Positions 1 to 7,383 of a DNA stretch of 18,779 nucleotides are shown piece by piece (within the stretch, counting starts at the first letter, position 1; the number at the start of each line of letters is the position of its first letter). This DNA is from Anaerolinea thermophila. Its GTDB lineage: Bacteria; Chloroflexota; Anaerolineae; Anaerolineales; DRKV01. The notes below the pieces were generated by a model. The model saw nothing but the letters and a program-made list of their open reading frames with translations, was not told the DNA's origin and made no database searches. The stretch is taken from positions 1 to 18,779 of the forward strand of contig DYKW01000001.1 of the NCBI GenBank assembly GCA_020722405.1, given 5' to 3'. Made by a program: the position numbers and the translations under genes.

Positions 1-96
1 GCGAAGTACCCGCAGGGTGAAGGTTTGAGCGGCACAATCAGGTTTTTTGAAGAAGCCTTCGGGACGTTTCCCCTTCTTTTTGAGATGATACGATAG
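1..96 (+). CDS. Possible 3' end of an upstream gene (31 codons, partial)
   Basis: Frame 1 is open from the left edge to a TAG at 94-96 and would encode a tail ending in FGTFPLLFEMIR. The product is not recognised. The reverse strand of the same bases is also open in one frame (KRPEGFFKKPD-type peptide), and this kind of low-information intergenic DNA is common in the window, so the reading may be spurious. Sequence further left would settle it. Confidence 0.18.
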   Translation, partial: AKYPQGEGLSGTIRFFEEAFGTFPLLFEMIR

Positions 97-190
97 TTGG
101 GTAGCCTGACTGCCGGCGCCTGGCGCCTATCATTGCAAGTAAACCCACAGCGCGGCTGGCGCTGCTCAAGCCGAAAGAAACGCTAGTGCA

Positions 191-224
191 TGTCATTGCG
201 AACGAAGCGCAGCGGAGTAATGTC
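191..224. repeat. Degenerate HCEERSDEAIS-type intergenic element
   Basis: The segment begins TGTCATTGCGAACGAAGCG and ends GGAGTAATGTC. It resembles the better copy at 9443-9477, which shares the GTCATTGCGA start and a following run of GAGCG/AAGCG-like units. Its ends are imperfect inverted repeats (GTCATT and AATGTC, one mismatch). This element type is widespread between genes in many bacteria. No function is known from the sequence. Confidence 0.5.
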
Positions 225-275
225 AGGGTTCTGCCCGAAGAATGGCATTCGCCGGGTGGTGAATGACTTTCCAGA

Positions 276-302
276 TTCTCTGCGTTCTCCGCGGGCTCTG
301 CG
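276..302. repeat. Three 9-bp tandem units of the CGCAGAG family
   Basis: The plus strand reads TTCTCTGCG, TTCTCCGCG, GGCTCTGCG in succession. The reverse complement is a CGCAGAG-like tandem. The run at 7188-7219 is built from related 8-bp units (NCGCNAAG), and 6077-6118 holds similar words, so the three are probably copies of one degenerate intergenic repeat family. Confidence 0.5.
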
Positions 303-366
303 GTAAACAGATACCTTTGATGATTACAAATTTCTCAAGAAACGACCAGAAAACTGGAAATCCGTT

Positions 367-372
367 TATAAT
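367..372 (+). promoter_or_regulatory. Consensus -10 box TATAAT upstream of the kinase operon
   Basis: TATAAT matches the sigma-70-type -10 hexamer exactly and would start transcription near 379-380, giving a leader of about 45 nt to the GTG at 424. No good -35 hexamer sits 16-18 bp upstream, so the promoter would need an activator or another sigma factor. Chance occurrence in this AT-rich stretch cannot be excluded. Confidence 0.38.
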
Positions 373-423
373 TACCCCATTGGTGATGCCACAGATTTTT
401 TCTCTCGCGAGTTTTTAATTTTT

Positions 424-3400
424 GTGATTACGCAACAGATTGAACGAACCCTTCGACTGACCGGTGCTCGCTGGGCTGTATGGCTCAGACGGGAAACCGA
501 TGGTTGGGTTTTGGGGGCAGGGGAAAGGCTTTCTAAAAAGCGGAAACAAGCCCTTTCTGATTTATTGCGCGAGGATTCCTGGCAGCATTGGCTTGCGGGC
601 GCGCTACCGCATAGGCGTATGCGCCACCGGCGTTTGGGGGCAATGGCAGAGGAATTAGGTTGCACGCGAGTTTACCTTTACCCCTCAGCAGATACGGCAG
701 ATGTGTTGTTGGTGGGTGCCGATGATCTGACAGAACAGGGACGCCGTTTTTGGCAGGTGTTGGCTTTGCAACCGCCAAAGTTGCCAATGCAAGTTCATCC
801 TGCGCCATTTGTGCCCCCCTACGATTTGAATGCTGTTTTGCAGCGGGTGCTGGTTTCCTTTTTGGAAACGGTATCTTGCGAGGCTGCTTTTGTAGCCTTG
901 CGGATAGCACGTTATTTCGAAGTGCGCACCGTATGGCAATTTCCGGAAGTCTGGGTTGGTCACATGATTCCCTTGCAATCCAGTTCGGTGTGGCGCCGCT
1001 TGGCATCTCGCCCACAGGGATTGCGCTGGCATGGATGGCCTACGCCCAATGATAAATTGCCGCTTGCTGACCCTGTGCTGATGGAAGATGCCAAGCGGGT
1101 ATGGTTGGGCATCCCAATTGCCTTGGGACAACGGGTATTGGGGGTTGCAGTGTTTGCGGCAGCCCCGGGGAGCACTTTCGAAGAGGAAACCCTGCCCGCT
1201 TTGGTAGAGAGGGCTTCTCAGATTGCCTACCAGGTGGAAAGTGCCATCCTTTTCGATGAGGCAACCCGTCAACTGCAGCAGTTGGCCTTGGTGAACGAAC
1301 TTTCTACTGCCACCGGCGGAGAATCGCACCTGGAAAAGGTGGCGCGGCGCGTGTTGCAACGTCTGGAACGCACACTGGATGGAACGCAGGTTGCCTTGTT
1401 GATGAAACTCTATGGGGAGTGGTATGCTATGGGGAGCCGGGACCCCTCATGGCGTCGGGTGGATTCCCTGGACCCCTTGGGGGTGCCGGCGAACCTGGAG
1501 AAGCAGTACCGACCCTGGAGGGTGGAGGCGAACCCCGAAGGTTATTCTTTCCCCTGGATGACCGCACCGGTGCATGTCTCGCTAGTGATACCGCTCGTTT
1601 ACCGGCAACAATTTGTCGGCTTAATCCACCTGGGACGGGCGCGTGGGCACTCCTTTTCTCGCCTGGAAGAACAGAACATGCTGACGTTGGCCGGTCACCT
1701 GACCGGTCTACTAGAAAATGTGCGCTTGAATGCCGAAACCCGACAACGTGCCGAGAATTTGACATTGATTCATACGATTGTGGAGCGCATCGTCGGCTTG
1801 ACGTCGGTAGATGAAATTGCGCAACAAGCAGCCACCTTGATGACCGAGCATTTCGCCTTCGATCGGGCGTTGGTGGTCTCTGCTTCTGCCAGTAGCGATT
1901 CGTTCATGGTATTGGGGTTGGCCGGTTTGGATGTAGATGCCGGCTTACGCGGGGCGCGCTTTCCTGTGGGACGTGGCCTGTTCCATAGGACTTTGATACA
2001 GGGGCGTAGTTCACGAGTATCTCGGTTGGACGATGAGCCCCACGATTTGCCTTTGCAGCCTTTGCCTCAGGCGGCGGCTATGATTGTGCCCCTTTCGGAT
2101 GGTGAACGAATTTTTGGGGCGGTGTACGTTGAACGCGTTGCGCAAGTGTTTTTCCCGAATGATTTGATTGCATTGCAGGCCCTGGCGGGCGTGCTCTCCA
2201 GTGTGATGGTGAATGCACAACGTTATCAGCAATTGCAAACCAGCGTACGCCAGTTACAGGCGGTACGTGAGACGGCGCTGGATATGGCAGGCGAGATGGA
2301 CCTGGAAGTATTGCTGCGCCGTGTGGTGCATCGTGTACGTTTGTTGGTGGATGCGCGTGGTGCCGAACTTGGGTTGCTGGAACCAGAAGATAGCAAGGTG
2401 CGCATTGTGGTTTCAGAAAATCCCTGGCAAGATTACACGGGACGAGAAATCCCCTTGATGGCCGGTATCATTGGACGAGTGGCAGCGCTGGGTGAGCCAA
2501 TGGCAATTTTGGATTATAATGCCTGGGATGGACGAGAAGATGCTTCGCAACCAGAGCCTTTTTGTGCTGTGGCTGCGGTGCCTTTGAAAATCAAGGGGCA
2601 GATCATCGGTGTGTTGACGGTCAGTGACGATAAAGATGGGCGCGCCTTCCGGAGCGATGACGTGCGCTTGCTGGAACTTTTGGCGCCGCAAGTGGCTGTT
2701 TTTATTCGCAATGCCCGCTTGTACCAGGAACTGCAAAAGCGTATGGCCGAGCAGAAAACCACCGAACAGCAGTTGATACGCTCAGCGCGATTAGCCGCAG
2801 TGGGTGAGATGGCTGCCGGCGTTGCGCATGAATTAAATAATCCGCTGACTACGGCCAGCGGTTTTGTAGAACTGCTATTGGACGAACTGCCGGATGATTT
2901 ACCACAACGTGCTGATTTAGAGTTGGTATTACGGGAAGCAAAACGGGCGCGCAATGTTGTGCGCAATTTGTTGAATTTTTCCCGCCCGAGTGAGAATGTA
3001 CGCGTTCACGTCGACATCAACGAACTGATTAGCGAGGTTTTGACATTGGTGCAGCACCTGGTGCGTACCAGCGGTGTCGAATTGCGCATCCAATTTTGGG
3101 ATGATTTGCAGCCGGTACTCGCCGACCCAAATCAAATCAAGCAGGTTTTATTGAACCTGATTCACAATGCTTTGCAAGCCATGCCGCATAGTGGTGTGTT
3201 GACGGTGCAGACGAGACCAAAACGCCGTCGGCGGAAGCGTTGGTTAACGGTAAGCGTGGAAGATAATGGTGTGGGGATACCTCAAGAAAACCTGGCGCGT
3301 ATTTTCGAGCCGTTTTTTAGCACCCGCCCTGTAGGAAGCGGTACGGGACTGGGACTTTCGGTTAGTTATGGCATTATCAAGGAACATGGTGGTTTTATCG

Positions 3401-3468
3401 AGGTGGAAAGCACGCCCGGTGAGGGCAGTTGTTTTACCATCTGGCTACCGGTAGATGAAAATGGCTGA
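424..3468 (+). CDS. Soluble multi-GAF sensor histidine kinase (1014 aa)
   Basis: Autophosphorylating sensor kinase, first gene of the plus-strand operon. Four GAF-like units are visible at about residues 130-272, 285-432, 450-595 and 612-762, each ending in the usual helix (ILFDEATR, VRLNAETR, QRYQQLQ, ARLYQEL); residues 1-115 may be a fifth, degenerate one. HisKA follows with the H box VAHELNNPL (phospho-His 802, NtrB/AtoS-like wording). The HATPase has an N box (LLNLIHNALQAM, near 914), G1 (EDNGVGIP) and G2 (GSGTGLGLS, near 974). No signal peptide or membrane helix is seen, so it should be cytosolic. A basic run, PKRRRRKRW (about 931-939), interrupts the ATPase domain. The GTG at 424 is the first ATG/GTG/TTG after the in-frame TAA at 304, but no Shine-Dalgarno precedes it, so the start is less certain than the gene. 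Ligands are not predictable. Confidence 0.93.
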   Translation: MITQQIERTLRLTGARWAVWLRRETDGWVLGAGERLSKKRKQALSDLLREDSWQHWLAGALPHRRMRHRRLGAMAEELGCTRVYLYPSADTADVLLVGADDLTEQGRRFWQVLALQPPKLPMQVHPAPFVPPYDLNAVLQRVLVSFLETVSCEAAFVALRIARYFEVRTVWQFPEVWVGHMIPLQSSSVWRRLASRPQGLRWHGWPTPNDKLPLADPVLMEDAKRVWLGIPIALGQRVLGVAVFAAAPGSTFEEETLPALVERASQIAYQVESAILFDEATRQLQQLALVNELSTATGGESHLEKVARRVLQRLERTLDGTQVALLMKLYGEWYAMGSRDPSWRRVDSLDPLGVPANLEKQYRPWRVEANPEGYSFPWMTAPVHVSLVIPLVYRQQFVGLIHLGRARGHSFSRLEEQNMLTLAGHLTGLLENVRLNAETRQRAENLTLIHTIVERIVGLTSVDEIAQQAATLMTEHFAFDRALVVSASASSDSFMVLGLAGLDVDAGLRGARFPVGRGLFHRTLIQGRSSRVSRLDDEPHDLPLQPLPQAAAMIVPLSDGERIFGAVYVERVAQVFFPNDLIALQALAGVLSSVMVNAQRYQQLQTSVRQLQAVRETALDMAGEMDLEVLLRRVVHRVRLLVDARGAELGLLEPEDSKVRIVVSENPWQDYTGREIPLMAGIIGRVAALGEPMAILDYNAWDGREDASQPEPFCAVAAVPLKIKGQIIGVLTVSDDKDGRAFRSDDVRLLELLAPQVAVFIRNARLYQELQKRMAEQKTTEQQLIRSARLAAVGEMAAGVAHELNNPLTTASGFVELLLDELPDDLPQRADLELVLREAKRARNVVRNLLNFSRPSENVRVHVDINELISEVLTLVQHLVRTSGVELRIQFWDDLQPVLADPNQIKQVLLNLIHNALQAMPHSGVLTVQTRPKRRRRKRWLTVSVEDNGVGIPQENLARIFEPFFSTRPVGSGTGLGLSVSYGIIKEHGGFIEVESTPGEGSCFTIWLPVDENG

Positions 3469-5008
3469 ATCTTCGATTTTGATCGTAGACGATGAACCCG
3501 GCATTGCACATCTGTGTGAGCGCTTACTGGTGCGTGCCGGTTATCATACGCAGGCTGTCACTAACCCGCATCGTGCTTTAGAGATGCTTTCCCGGCAGGG
3601 TGCAGACCTGCTGTTGGTGGATATTCGCATGCCGGGGATGGATGGCTTCGAACTGATGCGTGCTGCTCGCCAGTTGCATCCCGACCTTGCGGTGGTCATT
3701 ATGACCGGCTTTGGCACCATAGAGACGGCAATCAACGCGCTGCATCTGGGTGCAGAGGGACTGATTCTGAAGCCCTTTGCCAACGGCCGGGAGTTGGTGG
3801 AGAGCGTTCAGTATGCCCTAGATGTTCACCGGCGGCAACGGGACGCGATGCGCTTGCGTACGCTGCGCCCGTTGTTCGAGGTTACTCGTCAATTGTTCTC
3901 CGAAACCAATCCGACGAAACTGCGCACCTTGTTGTTGGATGCAGTTTGCACTTATTTGGCGTGTGATACCGTAGGTTTATATGGACATGGTGGTCAGGAG
4001 CCCGATTTGATGCTAGAAGATGGGCGTGGTCAACCACCGGTGGCGGAGAAGGTGGCTGCGTTGTTTGATGATGTAACCGAGACTGTGGTATGGAATGGAG
4101 ACAAGGTGCCCGCGAGTCTGCCATACAGTGCTGCGGTTTGTGTGTTTACCCGCGGAGAGAGACATAGCCGCTATTTGCTGGCCACGCGTGCCGACGATGG
4201 TATGCCGTTTAGCGATGCCGATGTGGAATTTTTAGATATCCTGGCACATCAAGGGGCAGTCGCGTTAGAAAACGCTCACTTATACGAAGAACTACGCACT
4301 TATGTGCGCCGTATAGAAGAATCGCAAAATTTGTTGGTGCAGGCTGAAAAAATGGCAACGGCAGGGCGTCTGACCGCCTCCATTGCACACGAAGTAAACA
4401 ATCCTTTGCAAGCGATGCGTAATTGTCTGCATTTGGCGACGCGCACCGAACTCACGCCTCAGGAACGGGATGAGTATCTACAACTGGCACAGGGCGAACT
4501 TGAGCGTTTGATGACTACCGTTCAGCGCATGTTGGATTTCTACCGTCCGGATGCGGTGGAGCGCAAGCCCGCCGATTTACACGACCTGATTGACCGGGTA
4601 GTGATGTTGTTGCGCAGTGAGATGTCACACCAGAACATTGAATTGCAATTGGATTTGGAAGATGACTTGCCGCGTCCCTGGGTTGTACGTGACCAACTTC
4701 AGCAAGTATTGCTCAATCTGGCACTGAATGCCATCGAGGCCATGCCGGATGGCGGCACGTTGCGCATTGAGACGCGGTACAATCAGGATGCCATCATTAT
4801 TCAAATAGCCGATAGTGGGCCGGGTATTCCTCCCGAAATGCGTTCTCAGATTTTCGAGCCATTTTTCAGCACCAAAGAACAGGGCAGCGGTCTGGGTCTA
4901 TCGGTTTGCGATGGGATCATCACCGCCCATGGCGGCCGGTTGGAAGTGGTGGATCGGCCAAACTGGGGCGCCTGCTTCCAAATTACCTTGCCCTTACGAA
5001 CTCAATAG
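3455..5008 (+). CDS. REC-GAF histidine kinase (517 aa)
   Basis: Kinase with an N-terminal receiver, likely a relay component. REC spans about 1-125 with acidic D12/D13, phospho-acceptor D56 (LLLVDIRMPGMDG), T84 and K106. A short GAF-like region at about 135-278 ends in ENAHLYEEL, then a coiled linker. HisKA has IAHEVNNPL (H312). HATPase has the N box NLALNAIEAM (N425), G1 DSGPGIP (D453) and G2 GSGLGLS (477-483), so the catalytic residues look intact. No membrane segment. The gene overlaps the preceding kinase by 14 bp, implying translational coupling. A second ATG at 3461 (residue 3) has a weak GGTAG about 6 nt upstream and could be the true start. Inference: kinase 1 may phosphorylate D56 and this kinase may pass phosphate to the regulator encoded next. 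Confidence 0.93.
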   Translation: MKMAESSILIVDDEPGIAHLCERLLVRAGYHTQAVTNPHRALEMLSRQGADLLLVDIRMPGMDGFELMRAARQLHPDLAVVIMTGFGTIETAINALHLGAEGLILKPFANGRELVESVQYALDVHRRQRDAMRLRTLRPLFEVTRQLFSETNPTKLRTLLLDAVCTYLACDTVGLYGHGGQEPDLMLEDGRGQPPVAEKVAALFDDVTETVVWNGDKVPASLPYSAAVCVFTRGERHSRYLLATRADDGMPFSDADVEFLDILAHQGAVALENAHLYEELRTYVRRIEESQNLLVQAEKMATAGRLTASIAHEVNNPLQAMRNCLHLATRTELTPQERDEYLQLAQGELERLMTTVQRMLDFYRPDAVERKPADLHDLIDRVVMLLRSEMSHQNIELQLDLEDDLPRPWVVRDQLQQVLLNLALNAIEAMPDGGTLRIETRYNQDAIIIQIADSGPGIPPEMRSQIFEPFFSTKEQGSGLGLSVCDGIITAHGGRLEVVDRPNWGACFQITLPLRTQ

Positions 5009-5031
5009 TTTTCTGCCATTCCAATTTTTCT

Positions 5032-5038
5032 AGGAGGT
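5032..5038 (+). promoter_or_regulatory. Strong Shine-Dalgarno AGGAGGT
   Basis: AGGAGGT lies 6 nt before the ATG at 5045 and fixes the start of the regulator gene. It is far stronger than the signals before the two upstream kinases, suggesting the regulator is made in excess over them, as is usual for response regulators. Confidence 0.85.
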
Positions 5039-5044
5039 CACGGC

Positions 5045-5824
5045 ATGAAAGTCAAGATCCTTGTTGTCGATGATGAGCCGACTGCCCGGCGTTCCTGGCA
5101 GGATATTTTGCGCCTGGAAGGATATCAGGTAGAGACCGCTGCGAATGGTAATGTGGCCCTGGAACTATTGAAGGAACAATCTTTCGACGTGATGTTGTTG
5201 GATTTGAAAATGCCGGGTTTGAGTGGTGTGGAGGTCTTACGCGCCGTCAATAAGGCATATCCGGATATGCAAGTTATTGTGCTAACGGCTCATGGGTCGC
5301 TGGGTTCGGCGATTGAGGCGTTAAGACAGGGCGCGCATGATTACCTGCTCAAACCGGCCTCGAGCGAAGAGGTACTCAATAGCGTGGCAGATGCACTGGC
5401 CGTACGAGCGGAGTTACAACATCGTCGCCTGTTGCTTGGGCAGATTGAATCTTCTCTTAAGCAGTTGAAGAATGCAGAAGGTGTGGAATCTGAAGTCTCC
5501 CTTCAGCCCCAGGTTATTTCCTTGGGTAAAGGCATTATGATGGACGTCGCGCGTCGAGAAGTCTGGCGTGGTTCCGATAAAGTGACCTTGACCCCCACCG
5601 AGGGGAAGTTAATGCAGGTTTTGTGGGAAAACCGCGGCCGAGTGATGACGCACCGCGAACTAGTGCTTATGGTTCAGGGATATGAGACTTCGGAATGGGA
5701 GGCGCCGGAGGTGCTTCGTCCGCTGGTTAGCCGATTGCGCCGTAAGTTAGCGCTGTTTCCTGGTGGCAGCGAATGGATTGCCAACGTGCGCGGCACGGGA
5801 TATGTCTTCGAAGGGGTGAGTTAA
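5045..5824 (+). CDS. OmpR-family response regulator (259 aa)
   Basis: DNA-binding response regulator, last gene of the operon, 36 bp after the REC-GAF kinase. Receiver at about 1-120 with D9/D10, phospho-Asp D53 (MLLDLKMPG), T81 and K103. A linker of about 40 residues (125-165, partly coiled) precedes a winged-helix domain at about 166-257: LTPTEGKLMQVLWENRGRV, recognition-helix region LRPLVSRLRRKL, and the closing wing VRGTGYVF typical of the OmpR/PhoB family. The linker is longer than usual for this family. The likely role is transcriptional output of the two kinases upstream; target promoters are unknown. A hairpin with a T-run follows the stop. The TATAAT region upstream of 424 would be a natural autoregulation target, though no operator repeat was identified there. 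Confidence 0.94.
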   Translation: MKVKILVVDDEPTARRSWQDILRLEGYQVETAANGNVALELLKEQSFDVMLLDLKMPGLSGVEVLRAVNKAYPDMQVIVLTAHGSLGSAIEALRQGAHDYLLKPASSEEVLNSVADALAVRAELQHRRLLLGQIESSLKQLKNAEGVESEVSLQPQVISLGKGIMMDVARREVWRGSDKVTLTPTEGKLMQVLWENRGRVMTHRELVLMVQGYETSEWEAPEVLRPLVSRLRRKLALFPGGSEWIANVRGTGYVFEGVS

Positions 5825-5828
5825 CAAC

Positions 5829-5862
5829 GATACCCCCAACTTGGGGTGTCTGAGCGTTTTTT
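5829..5862 (+). terminator. Candidate Rho-independent terminator of the kinase/regulator operon
   Basis: Just after the stop at 5824, GATACCCC (5829-5836) pairs with GGGGTGTC (5843-5850) around a 6-nt loop, 8 bp including one T-G wobble. Six nucleotides later comes TTTTTT (5857-5862). The spacer before the T-run is longer than in classical terminators, so activity is plausible but not certain. Confidence 0.5.
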
Positions 5863-5880
5863 ACCACGAGGACACCAAAG

Positions 5881-5952
5881 TCGTTTAGTCGTTTAGTTAG
5901 GTAGTTAGGTAGTTAGGTAGTTGGGTAGTTGGGTAGTTAGGTAGTTGGGTGG
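5881..5952. repeat. Tandem array of 8-bp units (TTRGGTAG)
   Basis: Two TCGTTTAG units (5881-5896) are followed by seven units at 5897-5952: three TTAGGTAG, two TTGGGTAG, one TTAGGTAG and a final TTGGGTGG. Shorter versions occur at 7277-7300 (three units) and 97-104 (one unit). Unit number in such arrays typically varies by slippage. Confidence 0.85.
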
Positions 5953-5971
5953 TTCGCTAAATGCTGACGCT

Positions 5972-5994
5972 TGTTCGCTGACGCCTGTCGCCTG
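5972..5994. repeat. 23-bp dispersed repeat, copy 1
   Basis: Starts TGTTCGCTGACGCC and ends GTCGCCTG; identical over all 23 bp to 7339-7361. Both copies lie a few tens of bases to the right of a TTRGGTAG array, so array and 23-mer appear to travel as one composite element. Confidence 0.8.
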
Positions 5995-6076
5995 TGGCTT
6001 GATGCGTCTGACTTTGCTCTCGCAATAACGGGTAGAAATTACGCCACCTGACGGTTGCAAAGTCTTCACCAGAAAG

Positions 6077-6118
6077 ACCTTGGCGTCTTGGCAACTCCGT
6101 GTTCTTCGACGCCAAGGT
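6077..6118. repeat. 11-bp perfect inverted repeat
   Basis: ACCTTGGCGTC (6077-6087) and GACGCCAAGGT (6108-6118) flank a 20-nt loop. It lies downstream of the permease gene on the minus strand but lacks a following T-run on that strand, so a role as terminator is doubtful. The arm words match the CGCCAAGACGC wording at 7188-7203. Confidence 0.65.
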
Positions 6119-6154
6119 ACAGCGCCGCAAATTTTATCGTCCAATTCGTTGGGC

Positions 6155-7135
6155 TTAATGAGGCTGCCAGGGAAAATCAGGAGGAAGTGAGGGAGGACTG
6201 ATCCAACGCAGCCAGCCGCGATTACTGATCGGACGCTGCGGCGGCTGGTCTATGCCTGCCAGGATGATACTGAGCATTAGCATCCCCCCACCTAGCCACT
6301 GTGCGGTGCTCAGGCGTTCACCCAACAGGAAATGAGCACCGGCCACTGCGACTAAAAGTTCACCCAGCCCCAATAGCGCAGTTTGCAACCCCCCCAGATG
6401 TTTGACCCCCAGAAAAAGCGTTAGTCGAGAGAAAAAAGTTACCAACGTCAGGCCGGTAACAGCATACCAGGCTCTGGGCGCGGGTTGTGGAATAACGCTG
6501 CCAAAACTGGTAAATAGATAGGCGGATAGCACTACCATGCTCATCGAAAGCAAAGTGTATAGTGTGACGGTGGGGGCGGGCATATCATACAGCACGCGTT
6601 GATTAACCGGTAAGTGCAGGGCGTAAAGCGCCGAGGCGCCTAACATCATCAGAATACCAATCCAATCCAGATGATTAGATTGCGTTTGTGTCAAGAGGTA
6701 GATAGCCGGAATGGCAAGTCCCAAGCGCCCGAGGGTGAGTTTGCTTGGGGGTTGGTGGTCAAGCCATAGCCAGATAGCAACGAATAAAGGATAGATGGAA
6801 TACAATAACTGTCCCAGACTGGCATCTATGCGTCCCAGAGAGGCATAGTACAGTAATGACCCCACCCCGTTGATGCCACCGGCCAGTGCACAACCGAGCA
6901 GGCCGGCCGGATAGATGTAGAGGTATTGACGTTTAAAGATAAGAAGGACAATAAAGAGCAGCAATGCTGCTAAAATGGTGCGCACAGCCACGACGGTCAG
7001 CGGGGGCATGCCAAAGGTAATTGCCTGTTTACCGAAGACTGGCGCCATTCCCAAAAAAAGAGCGGAGGCCAGTGCCGCGCGTAAACCTTGCGAGCGTTGT
7101 TTCTTTTGGTGAGTCTGTGTATCTTCTCGAGCCAT
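6155..7135 (-). CDS. EamA/DMT-superfamily permease (326 aa)
   Basis: Inner-membrane transporter of the drug/metabolite (EamA, RhaT-like) type. Ten hydrophobic segments fall in two EamA halves, about residues 19-149 and 158-293. The closing motif of the second half, LGERLSTAQWLGGGMLMLSIIL (about 271-292 in part), is characteristic. A basic, hydrophilic N-terminus (KKQR) precedes helix 1, and the proline-rich C-tail (298-326) is probably cytosolic. Substrate cannot be assigned; relatives export amino acids, metabolites or drugs. The ATG at 7135 has no clear Shine-Dalgarno. A TACAAT box about 11-16 bp upstream (7146-7151 on the minus strand) would give a very short leader or leaderless mRNA. Transcribed convergently with the operon at 424-5824 and in the same direction as the threonine synthase fusion, but about 510 bp away, so probably not cotranscribed with it. 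Confidence 0.9.
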   Translation of the reverse strand: MAREDTQTHQKKQRSQGLRAALASALFLGMAPVFGKQAITFGMPPLTVVAVRTILAALLLFIVLLIFKRQYLYIYPAGLLGCALAGGINGVGSLLYYASLGRIDASLGQLLYSIYPLFVAIWLWLDHQPPSKLTLGRLGLAIPAIYLLTQTQSNHLDWIGILMMLGASALYALHLPVNQRVLYDMPAPTVTLYTLLSMSMVVLSAYLFTSFGSVIPQPAPRAWYAVTGLTLVTFFSRLTLFLGVKHLGGLQTALLGLGELLVAVAGAHFLLGERLSTAQWLGGGMLMLSIILAGIDQPPQRPISNRGWLRWISPPSLPPDFPWQPH

Positions 7136-7187
7136 GAAGATTTGTATTGTATCCTCTCAAAAATTCGGGAAGCGGGTTGCTATTTTA

Positions 7188-7219
7188 ACGCCAAGACGCT
7201 AAGATGCAGAGCCGCAAAG
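7188..7219. repeat. Four 8-bp tandem units (NCGCNAAG family)
   Basis: ACGCCAAG, ACGCTAAG, ATGCAGAG and CCGCAAAG follow each other without gaps. Related units occur at 276-302 (reverse orientation) and within 6077-6118. Confidence 0.6.
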
Positions 7220-7254
7220 AAAATTACGTTTTAAGTCGCGTAGCTGGGTGGTAG

Positions 7255-7274
7255 GGGCGAAAGGTTTTTTGCCC
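7255..7274. repeat. Degenerate GTAGGGGCG-type hairpin
   Basis: GGGCGAAA (7255-7262) pairs with TTTTGCCC (7267-7274), 8 bp with one G-T wobble and a 4-nt loop. It begins with GTAGGGGCG wording, as does the palindrome at 7544-7569 (GTAGGGCGG), and may be a decayed copy of the same family. Confidence 0.45.
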
Positions 7275-7276
7275 AG

Positions 7277-7300
7277 TTAGGTAGTTCGATAGTTTGGTAG
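7277..7300. repeat. Three TTRGGTAG-like tandem units
   Basis: TTAGGTAG, TTCGATAG and TTTGGTAG in succession; a short, degenerate copy of the array at 5881-5952. Confidence 0.55.
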
Positions 7301-7338
7301 TCGGCGGGTATTTTGCATTTTGTGGTCGGATGGGTCAC

Positions 7339-7361
7339 TGTTCGCTGACGCCTGTCGCCTG
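7339..7361. repeat. 23-bp dispersed repeat, copy 2
   Basis: Identical over 23 bp to 5972-5994, in the same orientation, about 1.37 kb away on the other side of the permease gene. Direct repeats flanking a single gene could support recombinational loss of that gene, though 23 bp is short. Confidence 0.8.
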
Positions 7362-7383
7362 CCTTTGCGTCTTCTCGGCTAAG

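Larger units (their letters stand above)
97..423. other. Gene-free leader region with degenerate repeats
   Basis: No convincing gene is seen. It contains one TTGGGTAG unit (97-104) followed by a GC-rich run resembling the GCCTG/CGCCTG modules found after the TTRGGTAG arrays elsewhere in the window, a degenerate HCEERSDEAIS-type element (191-224), a 9-bp tandem repeat (276-302) and a consensus -10 box (367-372) ahead of the first kinase gene. Confidence 0.6.
5825..6154. other. Gene-free convergent intergenic region
   Basis: Lies between the 3' ends of the plus-strand operon and the minus-strand permease. It holds the candidate terminator, a TTRGGTAG tandem array (5881-5952), one copy of a 23-bp repeat (5972-5994) and an 11-bp inverted repeat (6077-6118). 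A minus-strand open frame here (5905-6144) encodes YLTT-type repeats from the array and is not believed. Confidence 0.6.

Noticed and set aside
685..1359. Minus-strand open frame of 224 codons opposite kinase 1
   Set aside because: It lies wholly within a GAF-rich plus-strand gene with clear family motifs; its own translation is Gln/Arg/His-rich with no recognisable domain. It is a shadow of the real frame, as are the frames at 533-1015, 1427-1765 and 2514-2966.
3455..3468. Frameshift joining kinase 1 and the REC-GAF kinase into one protein
   Set aside because: The 14-bp overlap is a normal translational-coupling arrangement. Kinase 1 ends properly after its HATPase domain and the next protein begins properly with a complete receiver, so no single interrupted gene is implied.
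5881..5952. CRISPR-like array
   Set aside because: Units are 8 bp and directly abutting with no unique spacers and no cas genes. It is a simple tandem repeat.
5905..6144. Minus-strand 79-codon frame
   Set aside because: Its C-terminus is a translation of the TTRGGTAG array (YLTT/QLPN repeats) and the rest crosses the inverted repeat at 6077-6118; not protein-like.
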